From the NCBI RefSeq assembly GCF_000365425.1, contig NZ_AQOV01000001.1:2294001-2358000 (forward strand): a stretch of DNA of 64,000 nt, read 5' to 3'. Origin of the DNA: Methylomonas sp. MK1 (GTDB taxonomy: Bacteria > Pseudomonadota > Gammaproteobacteria > Methylococcales > Methylomonadaceae). The position numbers and the translations under genes were made by a program. The notes below the pieces were generated by a model that saw only the letters and a list, made by a program, of their open reading frames with translations, searched no databases and had not been told where the DNA came from. Below, piece by piece: positions 38,299-48,396 of the stretch (its first letter is position 1; every line of letters begins with the position of its first letter).

Positions 38299-39165
38299 AT
38301 GTTGAACCAGGCTGAACCGGGTAGTCCGGTGGGTAAAAATATCGACATTTCCGCCGCGGAGTATCAATCTATACAGCAGTTCCTCAGCCAAAATTGCGGC
38401 ATTGAGTTGGGTGACAGCAAACAATACCTGGTAAAAAGCAGGTTATTGCCCTTGATGGGCAAATTTGAATTCGCAAGCTTTGCTGAACTGGTCAACAGCC
38501 TGCAATCTGCGTCATTTTCCGCGCAAAAAATCAAAAGCGCCGTCATCGACGCAATGACCACCAACGAGACCTTCTGGTTTCGCGACGAACGGCAATTCGT
38601 CGAACTCAAAGACCAGGTCCTACCCAGCTTGCTAAATCGCAAAAATGGCAACGTCAGAGTTTGGTCCGCCGCTTGCTCATCCGGCCAGGAACCCTACTCG
38701 ATAGCCATCTGCGCCCTGGAAGCAATCAGGGCCTCTGCCAAATCCCGCTCCGTGCAAATTATCGGCACGGACATCTCCGAAGCTATTCTTGAGGAAGCCA
38801 AGAGAGCGGTTTATTCGGAAGCCGCGCTGTCGCGTGGCATGGATAGCGCGGCAAAAGCACGGTATTTCCACAAAAATTACGACGGCTACTTACTTAGCCC
38901 GGAAGTCAGCCAACTCGTGCGTTTTCAACAATTCAATCTGCTCAAATCGTTCACTGCCTTGGGCCGTTTTGACCTGATTTTCTGTCGCAACGTACTGATC
39001 TATTTCTCGGATCAAGTCAAACGCGACATTCTCACCCGCATGGCCGACAGTCTGGAACCGGGCGGCTATCTGTTCCTCAGTAGTACCGAAGCGATGCCAA
39101 CGGGCTTAAACAGCTTTGAATTGGTTCGCTCCGGCTTAACCAGCTACTTCAAAAAAGTCGGTTAA
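38299..39165 (+). CDS. cheR: Chemotaxis protein methyltransferase CheR
   Basis: 288 residues; N-terminal CheR helical domain and C-terminal SAM methyltransferase domain with MTTNETFWFRD, VWSAACSSGQEPYS (SAM binding) and DLIFCRNVLIYF. Methylates glutamates of chemoreceptors. 38 bp after cheV, same operon. Confidence 0.96.
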   Translation: MLNQAEPGSPVGKNIDISAAEYQSIQQFLSQNCGIELGDSKQYLVKSRLLPLMGKFEFASFAELVNSLQSASFSAQKIKSAVIDAMTTNETFWFRDERQFVELKDQVLPSLLNRKNGNVRVWSAACSSGQEPYSIAICALEAIRASAKSRSVQIIGTDISEAILEEAKRAVYSEAALSRGMDSAAKARYFHKNYDGYLLSPEVSQLVRFQQFNLLKSFTALGRFDLIFCRNVLIYFSDQVKRDILTRMADSLEPGGYLFLSSTEAMPTGLNSFELVRSGLTSYFKKVG

Positions 39166-39296
39166 GCCGCTCGCCAGTTTATTGACGACTTAAGCAAGCG
39201 GCAGCATTTTGCCGCCACGCCTGAAACACTGTTTTTTGACACTCACGCCAGCCATTCAAATTGCTATACAAATGAAATAAAAGCATATTTATTTTA

Positions 39297-39312
39297 TGGC
39301 ACATTAACTGCT
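39297..39312 (+). promoter_or_regulatory. Sigma-54 promoter of the flgB-flgL operon
   Basis: TGGCACATTAACTGCT matches the -24/-12 consensus with invariant GG and GC at correct spacing. It lies 32 bp upstream of the flgB start in the 178-bp gap after cheR. Confidence 0.88.
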
Positions 39313-39343
39313 TTTAGGTTTAAAAAACCCAAAGGTGGCAATT

Positions 39344-39739
39344 ATGGCTATTAATTTCGACAGTGCCTTAGGCATACATCCGCAAGCACTAGCGTTGCGC
39401 GAAAAGCGCAGCGAGATTCTGGCTTCAAACCTGGCCAACGCCGACACCCCCGATTACAAAGCCCGCGATCTGGACTTCAAATCGGTGTTTCAACAAGCCC
39501 TGGCCGGGGACGGCTCGGAACTGAAACGCAGCCAGCAAGGCCATCTGCAAAACCAAAACAACGTGCTCGGCGCCGACCTGCTCTATCGCAATCCGCAACA
39601 AGCCTCGCTGGACGGCAATACCGTCGAGTCGCATATCGAGCAAGCCAAATACGCGGAAAACGCCGTGCAATACGAAGCCAGCTTGCGCTTTATCAACAAC
39701 AAGTTTTCCGGCTTGATGTCGGCCATTAAAGGAGAATAA
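39344..39739 (+). CDS. flgB: Flagellar proximal rod protein FlgB
   Basis: 131 residues. N-terminal rod motif region with ILASNLANADTPDYKARDLDF, the family hallmark. ATG 39344 is used because AAAGGTGG stands at proper distance; an in-frame GTG nine bases earlier lies within that site. First gene of the rod/hook operon. Confidence 0.95.
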   Translation: MAINFDSALGIHPQALALREKRSEILASNLANADTPDYKARDLDFKSVFQQALAGDGSELKRSQQGHLQNQNNVLGADLLYRNPQQASLDGNTVESHIEQAKYAENAVQYEASLRFINNKFSGLMSAIKGE

Positions 39740-39741
39740 CC

Positions 39742-40158
39742 ATGTCTTCATTTCGCATCTTCGATGTCGCCGGCAGCGGCATGAACGCGCAAAACCTGAG
39801 ACTGAATCTGGTGGCCAGCAATATTTCCAATGCCAGCAGCGTCAGCAGCAGCATCGACCAGGTCTACAAATCCCGCCAACCCGTGTTTGCCGCCGAACTA
39901 AAAAACGCGATGGACAAGAACAGCACCACCAGCGGCGTCAACGTACTGGGCGTCGTCGAAAACCAGGCACCGCCGGTGATGGAATACGCCCCTAATCATC
40001 CGCTGGCGGACGCCACCGGCTACATCTATAAATCCAACGTCAATACCGTGGAAGAAATGGCCAATATGATGTCCGCTTCCCGCTCCTACGAGAACAATGT
40101 AGAGGTGTTGAACACCGCTAAAAACCTGATTCTGCAAACCCTGAAAATGGGACAGTGA
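39742..40158 (+). CDS. flgC: Flagellar proximal rod protein FlgC
   Basis: 138 residues with the N-terminal SGMNAQNLRLNLVASNISNA motif and C-terminal NVNTVEEMANMMSASRSYENNVEVLN helix. Begins 2 bp after flgB. Confidence 0.96.
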   Translation: MSSFRIFDVAGSGMNAQNLRLNLVASNISNASSVSSSIDQVYKSRQPVFAAELKNAMDKNSTTSGVNVLGVVENQAPPVMEYAPNHPLADATGYIYKSNVNTVEEMANMMSASRSYENNVEVLNTAKNLILQTLKMGQ

Positions 40159-40165
40159 GGCACTT

Positions 40166-40846
40166 ATGACCAGCGCAATCGATACATTTAACAACCTCGG
40201 CCTAGCCACTACCGGTTCCGGCACAGCAAAAGGCGTGCAAAAACAAACCCTGGGACAAGATCAATTTCTGAAACTGCTGACCACGCAAATGACCCATCAG
40301 GATCCAATGAAACCCATGGATAACGGCGAATTTCTCGGCCAAATGGCCCAGTTTAGTACCGTTTCCGGCATTCAGGATCTGCAAGCTTCGTTCAAGGATT
40401 TTGCCGATTCGATCAGTTCCAACCAAGCCTTGCAGGCCGCGAGTTTGGTGGGTCGCTACGTGTCCGCCCCAAGCAAGGAAGCACTGCTAGGCGCCGGCGG
40501 CACAGTTTCCGGCGATTTCGTCTTACCGAGCAGTTCCACCAATGTCGACGTCAAAATTATCAACCCCAAAACAGGCGCCACTGTTCGGGAAATCGATCTG
40601 GGCGCACAGTCGTCGGGCACCACCAAATTCGAATGGGACGGCAAGGACAGTCAAGGCCACCTCGCCGACCCTGGAGTATACAAAGTTCAGGCTTCCGCCT
40701 GGTTGGACGGCGCCAACACCGTATTGGCAACCAATATAAAATCGCTGGTGAAAAGCGTCAACATGAGCACTGGCAGCAATAGCGTACAAGTCAACCTAGA
40801 CGGACTCGGCACCGTAAAATTCAGTCAAATCAAACAAATCTTGTGA
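40166..40846 (+). CDS. flgD: Flagellar hook cap protein FlgD
   Basis: 226 residues; N-terminal LGQDQFLKLLTTQMTHQDPMKPMDN is diagnostic, followed by an Ig-like FlgD domain (WDGKDSQGHLADPGVYKV). Scaffold for hook polymerisation. Confidence 0.96.
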   Translation: MTSAIDTFNNLGLATTGSGTAKGVQKQTLGQDQFLKLLTTQMTHQDPMKPMDNGEFLGQMAQFSTVSGIQDLQASFKDFADSISSNQALQAASLVGRYVSAPSKEALLGAGGTVSGDFVLPSSSTNVDVKIINPKTGATVREIDLGAQSSGTTKFEWDGKDSQGHLADPGVYKVQASAWLDGANTVLATNIKSLVKSVNMSTGSNSVQVNLDGLGTVKFSQIKQIL

Positions 40847-40859
40847 AGGAGAAGGCATC

Positions 40860-42191
40860 ATGGCTTTTACAACAGCATTAAGCGGCTTAAACGCCGCATC
40901 CAACAACCTGGCGGTGACCGGCAATAATATTGCCAACGCCAATACCGTGGGCTTTAAAAAATCACGCTCGGAATTCGCAGACGTTTATGCGTCCAGCCTG
41001 GGCGGCGTCAGCAACACCACTGCCGGCGCTGGCGTCAGAGTTGCCAACGTCGCCCAGCAATTCAATCAAGGCAGTTTGTCGTTCACCGACAACAATCTGG
41101 ATTTGGCGATCAGCGGCGAAGGCTTCTTCACCATGGCCAAAAGCCCAACAGAAACCAATGACATTACTTATACTCGCTCCGGCGAATTCAAACTGGATAA
41201 GGACGGCTATCTGGTCAACAATCAGGGCAAATCGCTGATGGTCTACAAACCCAACGGCACTGCCGTCGCGGATGGTTTCAGCACCGGGGTAACACAGCCA
41301 GTTCAGATCAATACCCTTACCGGCCTGCCCAGCGCCACGGACACCGTATCGCTGGCGGTGAATCTCAATGCCAACGAAACAGTTCCGACGGTGACGCCGT
41401 TCGACCCAACCAACAATAACTCCTACAACTCGCAAACCTCGGTGACCGTTTATGATTCGCTGGGCTCGCCGCATATTCTGTCTACATACTATGTGAAAGG
41501 CGCCTCAACCGCCTCAACTACGGATTGGAGCGTTTACCACTATATGGCCGAACCGGCCACACCGACAGCCAGAACCTCGATCAATGCCGGCACCTATGGC
41601 ACTGCGGTTGCCGCTCCGGCCACCCCCTCCACATTGCCGACGCCGGCCGTGATGACCTTCGACTCCTCCGGTAAATTACAAACCCCGGTATCCGGTAGGT
41701 TCGCCCTGAGTGACTACACCATATTGCCGGCAACCGGCGCGGCACCGGTTAAGGTGGGTACCATGGACTTCTTCGGATCCACTCAGGTTCAGGAAAAGTT
41801 CAGCGTGAATACGATGACGCAAAACGGCTTACCGGCCGGACGCTTGACGGGCATTGATATTGACGATGAAGGGGTAATATTTGCCCGTTTCAGTAACGGC
41901 GGCTCACAAACCATGGGTAAAGTCGCATTGACACGCTTCGCCAATACCAACGGCTTGGCCAAAATCGGCGATACCGCCTGGGGACAAAGCGCCAACTCCG
42001 GGGAACCGATTCCCGGTGAAGCAGGCGCGAATAACTTTGGTCTGATTCAGGCCGGCGCGTTGGAAAGCTCGAATGTCGAGTTATCCGCGCAATTGGTCAA
42101 TCTCATCGTCGCCCAACAGCATTATCAGGCCAATGCCCAGACCATTACTACGGAAAACAGCATCATGCAAACCATTCTGCAAATTCGGTAA
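40860..42191 (+). CDS. flgE: Flagellar hook protein FlgE
   Basis: 443 residues. Rod-hook N-terminus (LSGLNAASNNLAVTGNNIANANT) and C-terminus (ALESSNVELSAQLVNLIVAQ) flank a Thr/Ala-rich central domain. Forms the universal joint. GAAGGAG ribosome-binding site. Confidence 0.96.
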   Translation: MAFTTALSGLNAASNNLAVTGNNIANANTVGFKKSRSEFADVYASSLGGVSNTTAGAGVRVANVAQQFNQGSLSFTDNNLDLAISGEGFFTMAKSPTETNDITYTRSGEFKLDKDGYLVNNQGKSLMVYKPNGTAVADGFSTGVTQPVQINTLTGLPSATDTVSLAVNLNANETVPTVTPFDPTNNNSYNSQTSVTVYDSLGSPHILSTYYVKGASTASTTDWSVYHYMAEPATPTARTSINAGTYGTAVAAPATPSTLPTPAVMTFDSSGKLQTPVSGRFALSDYTILPATGAAPVKVGTMDFFGSTQVQEKFSVNTMTQNGLPAGRLTGIDIDDEGVIFARFSNGGSQTMGKVALTRFANTNGLAKIGDTAWGQSANSGEPIPGEAGANNFGLIQAGALESSNVELSAQLVNLIVAQQHYQANAQTITTENSIMQTILQIR

Positions 42192-42207
42192 TTCATAGGA
42201 AACCGCC

Positions 42208-42951
42208 ATGGACCGTAGCCTTTATATCGCGATGAACGGCGCCAAGCAGACCTTGCTGGCGCAAGGCGCCAACGCCAATAATCTGGCCAACGCTCAAACC
42301 ACCGGCTTCAAAGCCGATTTCGAGCAATTCCGCGCGATGCCGGCTTTCGGTCCCGGCTACCCCTCAAGGGTTTATTCGATGACCGAACGCCCCGGCACCA
42401 ACATGGCTAGCGGCAGCATCCACACCACTGGCCGCGACCTGGATGTCGCGATCAACGGCCAGGGCTGGATCGCGGTACGTAATGCAGAGGGCCAGGAAGC
42501 CTATACCCGCGCCGGCGATCTTCGGCTAACCCCCGAAGGCTTATTGCAAAACGGCGCCGGACTCTCGGTGCTCGGCGAAGGCGGTGAACCGATCACCGTT
42601 CCGCCCGCTCAAAAAATGGAAATCGGCACCGACGGCACCATCTCCATCGTCCCGCAAGGTGTCAATGCCACCAACAGCGTGATTGTCGAACGGATCAAGC
42701 TGGTCAACCCCGATCCGGCCAATCTGGAAAAACGCGAAGACGGCTTGATGCACGCCAAGCAAGCCGGCGCCATCCCGCCCGACGCCAATGTCACGCTGAT
42801 TCAAGGCTCGCTGGAATCCAGCAACGTCAATGCTTTGGCGGCGATGGTGGAAATGATAGAGCTATCTCGAAACTTCGAATTGCAATCCAAAGTCATGAAA
42901 AACATCGACGACACATCAGGCGCCAGCGCCAAGCTGATGCAAGTGGCATAG
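42208..42951 (+). CDS. flgF: Flagellar proximal rod protein FlgF
   Basis: 247 residues with MDRSLYIAMNGAKQTL at the start, distinguishing FlgF from FlgG, and the rod N-/C-terminal helices (LAQGANANNLANAQTTGFKA; LESSNVNALAAMVEMIELSR). Confidence 0.95.
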   Translation: MDRSLYIAMNGAKQTLLAQGANANNLANAQTTGFKADFEQFRAMPAFGPGYPSRVYSMTERPGTNMASGSIHTTGRDLDVAINGQGWIAVRNAEGQEAYTRAGDLRLTPEGLLQNGAGLSVLGEGGEPITVPPAQKMEIGTDGTISIVPQGVNATNSVIVERIKLVNPDPANLEKREDGLMHAKQAGAIPPDANVTLIQGSLESSNVNALAAMVEMIELSRNFELQSKVMKNIDDTSGASAKLMQVA

Positions 42952-43002
42952 TTTCTGCATTACTCCTGATAAGACAAAAAATTGTCAGATTAGGAGATTG
43001 TC

Positions 43003-43791
43003 ATGACAGAACGAGCATTATGGGTCGCAAAATCCGGTTTGGATGCCCAACAAACCCGCATGGCGGTTATTTCCAATAACCTGGCCAACGTCAACACCAC
43101 CGGCTTCAAGAAAGCCAGACCTATTTTCGCCGACTTGATGTATCAAAACGTCCGTCAGGCCGGCGCGCAGTCCACCCAAAACACCCAATTACCCACCGGC
43201 TTACAGCTTGGCACCGGGGTGCGCACGGTGGCTACCGAAAAACTGCACACCCAAGGCAATATTCTGCAAACCGGCAACTCGCTGGATATCGCGGTCAGCG
43301 GACGCGGTTTTATGCAGATTTTAATGCCCAACGGCGACATCAACTACACCCGCGACGGCTCGTTCAAAATGGATTCGACCGGTCAGGTGGTGACCTCCAA
43401 CGGCATGCCGCTGGAACCGGCCATCACCATTCCGCAGGACGCGTTGAGCATCACGGTCGGCCAGGACGGCACGGTCTCGGTGACCCAACCGGGCGCTGCG
43501 GCAGCCAATCAGGTAGGACAGATTCAGATTGCCGACTTCATCAACACCGCAGGCCTTGAACCGATTGGCGACAACCTGTTCCGCGAAACCGTGGCCAGCG
43601 GCGCGCCGATCATCGGCGCGCCCGGCGAAAACGAGCTAGGCACTTTGATACAAGGCTCTCTGGAAACCTCGAACGTCAACGTAGTGGAAGAACTGGTCAA
43701 CATGATAGAAACCCAGCGCGCTTACGAGATGAACTCCAAAGCCATTTCCACCACCGACCAAATGCTGTCCTTTGTCACGCAACAACTTTAA
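43003..43791 (+). CDS. flgG: Flagellar distal rod protein FlgG
   Basis: 262 residues, the near-invariant FlgG length. Starts [20 protein letters not shown] and ends with the [20 protein letters not shown] helix. Forms the distal rod crossing the P and L rings. Confidence 0.97.
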   Translation: MTERALWVAKSGLDAQQTRMAVISNNLANVNTTGFKKARPIFADLMYQNVRQAGAQSTQNTQLPTGLQLGTGVRTVATEKLHTQGNILQTGNSLDIAVSGRGFMQILMPNGDINYTRDGSFKMDSTGQVVTSNGMPLEPAITIPQDALSITVGQDGTVSVTQPGAAAANQVGQIQIADFINTAGLEPIGDNLFRETVASGAPIIGAPGENELGTLIQGSLETSNVNVVEELVNMIETQRAYEMNSKAISTTDQMLSFVTQQL

Positions 43792-43806
43792 TTCAGGACA
43801 AAGCTC

Positions 43807-44511
43807 ATGACCAAATTCATCACACGGCAAGCAGGCGGCAAAATTTTGCTGTTAGCGGCAATCGCGTTACTGGCAGGCTGCGATACTTTGCCGAAACGCG
43901 ACCCCGACTTCGCTCCGGTACAACCCGCCGACCTGCGCCCGCCCCAACAAAGCAACGGCGCGATTTACCAGGCCGGCTACGACATGCGCTTATTCGAAGA
44001 TCATGCCGCGCGCCGGGTTGGCGATATTTTGACCGTAACATTCGACGAGAACACCAACGCCACCAAGCAAGCCAACTCCAAAGCCAGCAAGAACAGCGAT
44101 ATTCAAGCGTCGGGCAGCGCCCCCACCATTTTTGGTTTAGCCAGTTCCGCGCTGCTGGGTCACGACCTGGCAACATCCATTGACTACAGCATGGACCGCA
44201 GCACTGAAGGCAAAGGCGACGCCCGGCAAAGTAACAGACTGACCGGTGGCATCAGTGTCACCGTGGTCGACGTACTCCCTAACGGCAATCTGCGCGTACG
44301 CGGCGAAAAACGCGTCACGCTGAACGACGGCAGCGAATATATTCGCCTGTCCGGCATAGTGCGTCCGATCGACATCAACGTCGCCAACACCCTGCCCTCC
44401 AGCAAAGTAGCGGACGCTACCATCATGTATACCGGCGACGGCGCGTTGGCCGACAGTAACAAACCCGGCTGGATTTCCAGGGTATTGTCCAGCCCATGGT
44501 TTCCCTTCTAG
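43807..44511 (+). CDS. flgH: Flagellar L-ring lipoprotein FlgH
   Basis: 234 residues; signal peptide with lipobox LLAGC (Cys about residue 22), then GAIYQAGYDMRLFEDHAARRVGD and the LPNGNLRVRGEK motif. Outer-membrane bushing of the rod. Confidence 0.96.
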   Translation: MTKFITRQAGGKILLLAAIALLAGCDTLPKRDPDFAPVQPADLRPPQQSNGAIYQAGYDMRLFEDHAARRVGDILTVTFDENTNATKQANSKASKNSDIQASGSAPTIFGLASSALLGHDLATSIDYSMDRSTEGKGDARQSNRLTGGISVTVVDVLPNGNLRVRGEKRVTLNDGSEYIRLSGIVRPIDINVANTLPSSKVADATIMYTGDGALADSNKPGWISRVLSSPWFPF

Positions 44512-44533
44512 CCTGAGCTGACGGAGAATGCAA

Positions 44534-45619
44534 ATGAACAAAATATGTCTAATCGCCATGCTTTTGTTAGCGAACGCCGCCCAGGCGGAACGTATCAAAG
44601 ACATTGCCTCCATCGCCGGCGTGCGCAGCAACCAATTGGTGGGCTACGGCCTGGTCACCGGCCTGGATAAATCCGGCGACAAAACCAAATTTACCGGCCA
44701 AAGCTTGCGCAGCATGATGGGCAAGCTGGGCCTGACCTTGCCACCCGATACGGACCCCAAATCCAAAAACGTCGCGCTGGTCAGCGTTCACGCCGATCTG
44801 CCTGCTTTCGCCAAACCCGGTCAAAAAATTGACGTCACTGTATCGTCTATAGGCGATGCGAAAAGTCTGCGCGGCGGCTCGCTGTTGATGAGTCCGCTAC
44901 GCGGTGCCGACGGCAATGTCTACGCGGTGGCGCAAGGCAATTTAGTGGTGGGTGGCCTCAGCGCCAGCGGCCAGGACGGTTCGAAAATTACCGTCAATAA
45001 CCCACTAGTGGGCCGGGTGCCTAACGGCGCCACGGTGGAACGCATCGTACCTAGCTCATTCGATCAAAGCGCTGACCTGGTTTTTAATTTGAATTCGTCA
45101 GACTTTACCACCGCGCAACGCATGGCGGACTCCATCAACAAGGCGCTGGGCGCTGAAACCGCGCAAGCCGTCGATGCCACCTCGGTCAGCGTCAGAGCAC
45201 CGGTTAACCCCAACCAACGGGTCGGCTTTGCCTCGGTGATCGAAAACCTGGAATTGGCGCCCGACGATGCGCCCGCCAAAGTGATTGTCAACTCCCGCAC
45301 CGGTACGGTCATTATCAACAGCAAAGTTAGAGTACAACCGGCAGCGGTTTCTCACGGCAGCTTGACCGTGACTATCAGCGAGAATCCACAAGTCAGCCAA
45401 CCTAACCCATTATCGGGCGGCAGTACCGTAGTGACACCGCAATCCAATGTGTCCGTAAAAGAAGATAACAATCACATGTTTGTCTTCAACCCCGGCGTGT
45501 CGCTAGACGAGATCGTCCAAGCGGTAAACGGCGTCGGCGCCGGCCCCAGCGACTTGGTGGCCATTTTGGAAGCATTGAAATCCGCCGGCGCGCTTAGAGC
45601 CGAGTTGATAGTGATTTAA
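44534..45619 (+). CDS. flgI: Flagellar P-ring protein FlgI
   Basis: 361 residues with signal peptide (1-18, ending NAAQA) and mature start [24 protein letters not shown] 44534 is preferred to 44528 since the GGAG site is only 3 bases before the first. Needs FlgA for assembly in the periplasm. Confidence 0.96.
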   Translation: MNKICLIAMLLLANAAQAERIKDIASIAGVRSNQLVGYGLVTGLDKSGDKTKFTGQSLRSMMGKLGLTLPPDTDPKSKNVALVSVHADLPAFAKPGQKIDVTVSSIGDAKSLRGGSLLMSPLRGADGNVYAVAQGNLVVGGLSASGQDGSKITVNNPLVGRVPNGATVERIVPSSFDQSADLVFNLNSSDFTTAQRMADSINKALGAETAQAVDATSVSVRAPVNPNQRVGFASVIENLELAPDDAPAKVIVNSRTGTVIINSKVRVQPAAVSHGSLTVTISENPQVSQPNPLSGGSTVVTPQSNVSVKEDNNHMFVFNPGVSLDEIVQAVNGVGAGPSDLVAILEALKSAGALRAELIVI

Positions 45620-45663
45620 AGAACGCAACAAAGCAGTGATTAGATGAATTATTGGAGATTCCC

Positions 45664-46710
45664 ATGTTAAACGTAGACAGTGCTTCGGTGTATACCGACT
45701 TCAACGGCCTGGCGAAACTTAAACAAGGCGCCCGCGAGCAATCGCCCGAGGCGATCAAGGAAGTCGCCAAACAATTCGAGTCGGTGTTTTTAGGCATGGT
45801 CATGAAAAACATGCGTCAAGCTAAATTGGCCGACGGCATATTGGACAGCCAGCAAACCCAGTTTTATCAAGACATGTACGACCAACAGATGTCCGTGCAT
45901 CTGGCCGGCAAACCCGGCATCGGTTTTGCGGATTTAATTGCCCAACAATTGTCGCCCAAACAAAACAAGGACGAAGAAAAGGACGAGCAACTGTCCGCTA
46001 GCGATTTCTTGAATCGCGCGGCCGGCACCGGCGCCAGCAATAACCCCGACAATCACCAGTCGCTGCGGGCCGGCGAGGAAACCGAAGAGCAAATGCCGCT
46101 GGATGCCTCCGGCTTAAGTAGCCTGGAGCGCAGCTTGGCCCGCCTGGAACGCAGCCAGAAAGTCCTGGCCGACCAATGGCAAACCCTGGACGATAAAGTG
46201 CGCAGCGATAGTGATCGGCCGCTAACGTCCAGGGACGAGTTCGTTAACCAACTGCGGCCGCATGCCGAACAAGCCGCGCGCAGTCTGGGAGTGGATCCCA
46301 ACGTGTTGCTGGCTCAAGCGGCATTGGAAACCGGCTGGGGCCAAGGCATGGTAAAAAATGCCCAAGGCGATAACAGCTTTAACTTGTTCAATATCAAGGC
46401 CGATAGGTCCTGGCAAGGCAAACAAGCCAAAACCATGACGCTTGAATATGACGGCGGCGTTGCCAAAAAAGAAATGGCCGGCTTCCGCGCTTACGAGTCC
46501 TACAAAGACAGCTTCGACGATTACGTGAATTTTATAAAAACCAATCCGCGTTATAGCGAAGCCTTGAAGAGCGCCGGCAACGCCGGCCAGTATTTACACG
46601 AACTGCAACAAGCCGGTTATGCCACCGATCCGCGGTATGCCGAAAAAGTGATGACGATCTACCACAGCCAAACCGCGGCCCAGGTAGCAGCTCTGAAAAG
46701 CGCGGGTTAG
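45664..46710 (+). CDS. flgJ: Flagellar rod-cap protein and peptidoglycan hydrolase FlgJ
   Basis: 348 residues with two parts: N-terminal rod-binding domain (about 1-100, VAKQFESVFLGMVMKNMRQ) and C-terminal glucosaminidase domain (about 185-345, AQAALETGWGQGM with the catalytic Glu, and NSFNLFNIKA). Opens the cell wall for the rod. Start ATG 45664 follows a GGAG site; the TTG at 45652 overlaps it. Dual-domain form as in Salmonella. Confidence 0.95.
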   Translation: MLNVDSASVYTDFNGLAKLKQGAREQSPEAIKEVAKQFESVFLGMVMKNMRQAKLADGILDSQQTQFYQDMYDQQMSVHLAGKPGIGFADLIAQQLSPKQNKDEEKDEQLSASDFLNRAAGTGASNNPDNHQSLRAGEETEEQMPLDASGLSSLERSLARLERSQKVLADQWQTLDDKVRSDSDRPLTSRDEFVNQLRPHAEQAARSLGVDPNVLLAQAALETGWGQGMVKNAQGDNSFNLFNIKADRSWQGKQAKTMTLEYDGGVAKKEMAGFRAYESYKDSFDDYVNFIKTNPRYSEALKSAGNAGQYLHELQQAGYATDPRYAEKVMTIYHSQTAAQVAALKSAG

Positions 46711-46719
46711 GAGGCGAAC

Positions 46720-48387
46720 ATGGCTATTGGCATTCTAGGCAACGCACTATCGGGGCTGACCGCATTCCAGCGTTCGCTGGAAACCACCAGCAACAACATC
46801 AGCAACGCCAACACCGAAGGCTACAGCCGGCAACGCGTCGAACTGGCCACTCGCCCCGAGCAATTTACCGGCAACGGCTATATGGGCAACGGTGTCGAAG
46901 TTGCCAACATCACCCGCAGCTACGACCAGTTCATCAGCAATCAAGTCCGTTCCAGCACCGCCACATTTCACGATATAGACAGTTTTTACACCTTGTCGTC
47001 GCAAATCGACAACATCACCGCCGACGAAACCACCGGTCTGGCGCCGGCCATGAAGAGCTTTTTCGATGCGATAGACAGCGTTGCCAACGATCCCAGTTCA
47101 GTGGCCGCCCGCCAAGTGATGCTGACCGAAGCCGAATCCCTAACGCAGCAATTCAACACCATGAGCGCCCGCTTCGGCGATTTGCGTAAGCGCGTCAACG
47201 ATAACATCACCAGCTCGGTGCAAGAACTGAACGGCTTTGCCAAAACCCTGGCCGAATTGAATGTGAAGATTGTCTCGGACATCGGCCGCTCGTCCGGCAA
47301 ACAAATGCCCAATGAGTTGATGGATCAACGCGATCTATTGCTGACCAAAATCGCCGAAAAAGCCGACGTGACTTATGTCAGCCAAGCCGACGGCTCATAC
47401 AACGTGTTTATCGGCAAGGGCCAACCCTTGGTGCTGGGCAGTGCGGCCTCCTCACTGTCTGTGGTCGGCGACAGTAACGACGTCAATCAAAAGCTGATCA
47501 TGCTGAATGGCCAGGATATTTCCAAACAGTTGTCCGGCGGCGAACTCTCCGGCAATCTTCGTTTTAGAGATCAAGTACTGGACCCCGCGCAACAACAGCT
47601 GGGTTTGCTGGCAACCGGTTTGGCTACCGAATTTAACAACATCCATAAAGCCGGCTACGACATCAACGGCAACACCAATGTGGCGTTTTTTGATTTGAAT
47701 TCGCCGACTCCCCAAGTTAAAGCCACCGTCAGCGACAGCACCCTGGTGGTTTCCAGCGCATTTGTCGCGCCGACCACCGTAGCCGGTTTAGGCGCCGCTT
47801 ATCGGCTTGATGTGACCGCAACGGTACCGGCGGCCACTTTCAGCCTGACCAATTTAAGCGACAACACCACTACCGCGGGCTTAAGCGCCGCCACCCTGGC
47901 GACTACCGCCGCGACTAACGGCTTTAGCATCAGCTTTAGCGGCGGTTCGCTGACCATTGGCGACTCCTTCCAAATTAGCCCCAACTTTAACGCTGCCGCC
48001 AAAATCAAACTTAACTCGGCTATCACCAACCCCAGACAAATCGCCGCCGCCAGCGCCACCGGCCTGCCAGGCGACAACAGCAATGCGCTGAAATTGGCTA
48101 ACCTGGAAACCCAAGCAAAAATGTTCGGCGGCAAAGCCAGCTTTACTCAAGTTTATGGGCAAATGATCTCCGATGTGGGTTCGCAAACTCATGCCGCCTC
48201 GGTTGGCCGCACTGCCCAGGAAACCCTGTTAAAGCAAGCCACCAGCGCTAAAGAAAGCGTATCCGGCGTCAATCTGGATGAAGAAGCGGCCAATCTCATC
48301 AATTTTCAAAATTCGTATCAGGCGGCTGCCAAAGCCGTTTCGGTGGCTAATTCATTGTTCGACACCCTGATCGGGGCATTCCGCTAG
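46720..48387 (+). CDS. flgK: Hook-filament junction protein FlgK
   Basis: 555 residues. N-terminus with LSGLTAFQRSLETTSNNISN and C-terminus GVNLDEEAANLINFQNSYQA identify HAP1. The central part contains a Thr/Ala-rich insert (about 330-430), the variable domain. Chaperoned by FlgN, encoded at 35.6-36.1 kb. Confidence 0.95.
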   Translation: MAIGILGNALSGLTAFQRSLETTSNNISNANTEGYSRQRVELATRPEQFTGNGYMGNGVEVANITRSYDQFISNQVRSSTATFHDIDSFYTLSSQIDNITADETTGLAPAMKSFFDAIDSVANDPSSVAARQVMLTEAESLTQQFNTMSARFGDLRKRVNDNITSSVQELNGFAKTLAELNVKIVSDIGRSSGKQMPNELMDQRDLLLTKIAEKADVTYVSQADGSYNVFIGKGQPLVLGSAASSLSVVGDSNDVNQKLIMLNGQDISKQLSGGELSGNLRFRDQVLDPAQQQLGLLATGLATEFNNIHKAGYDINGNTNVAFFDLNSPTPQVKATVSDSTLVVSSAFVAPTTVAGLGAAYRLDVTATVPAATFSLTNLSDNTTTAGLSAATLATTAATNGFSISFSGGSLTIGDSFQISPNFNAAAKIKLNSAITNPRQIAAASATGLPGDNSNALKLANLETQAKMFGGKASFTQVYGQMISDVGSQTHAASVGRTAQETLLKQATSAKESVSGVNLDEEAANLINFQNSYQAAAKAVSVANSLFDTLIGAFR

Positions 48388-48396
48388 GAGATTATT

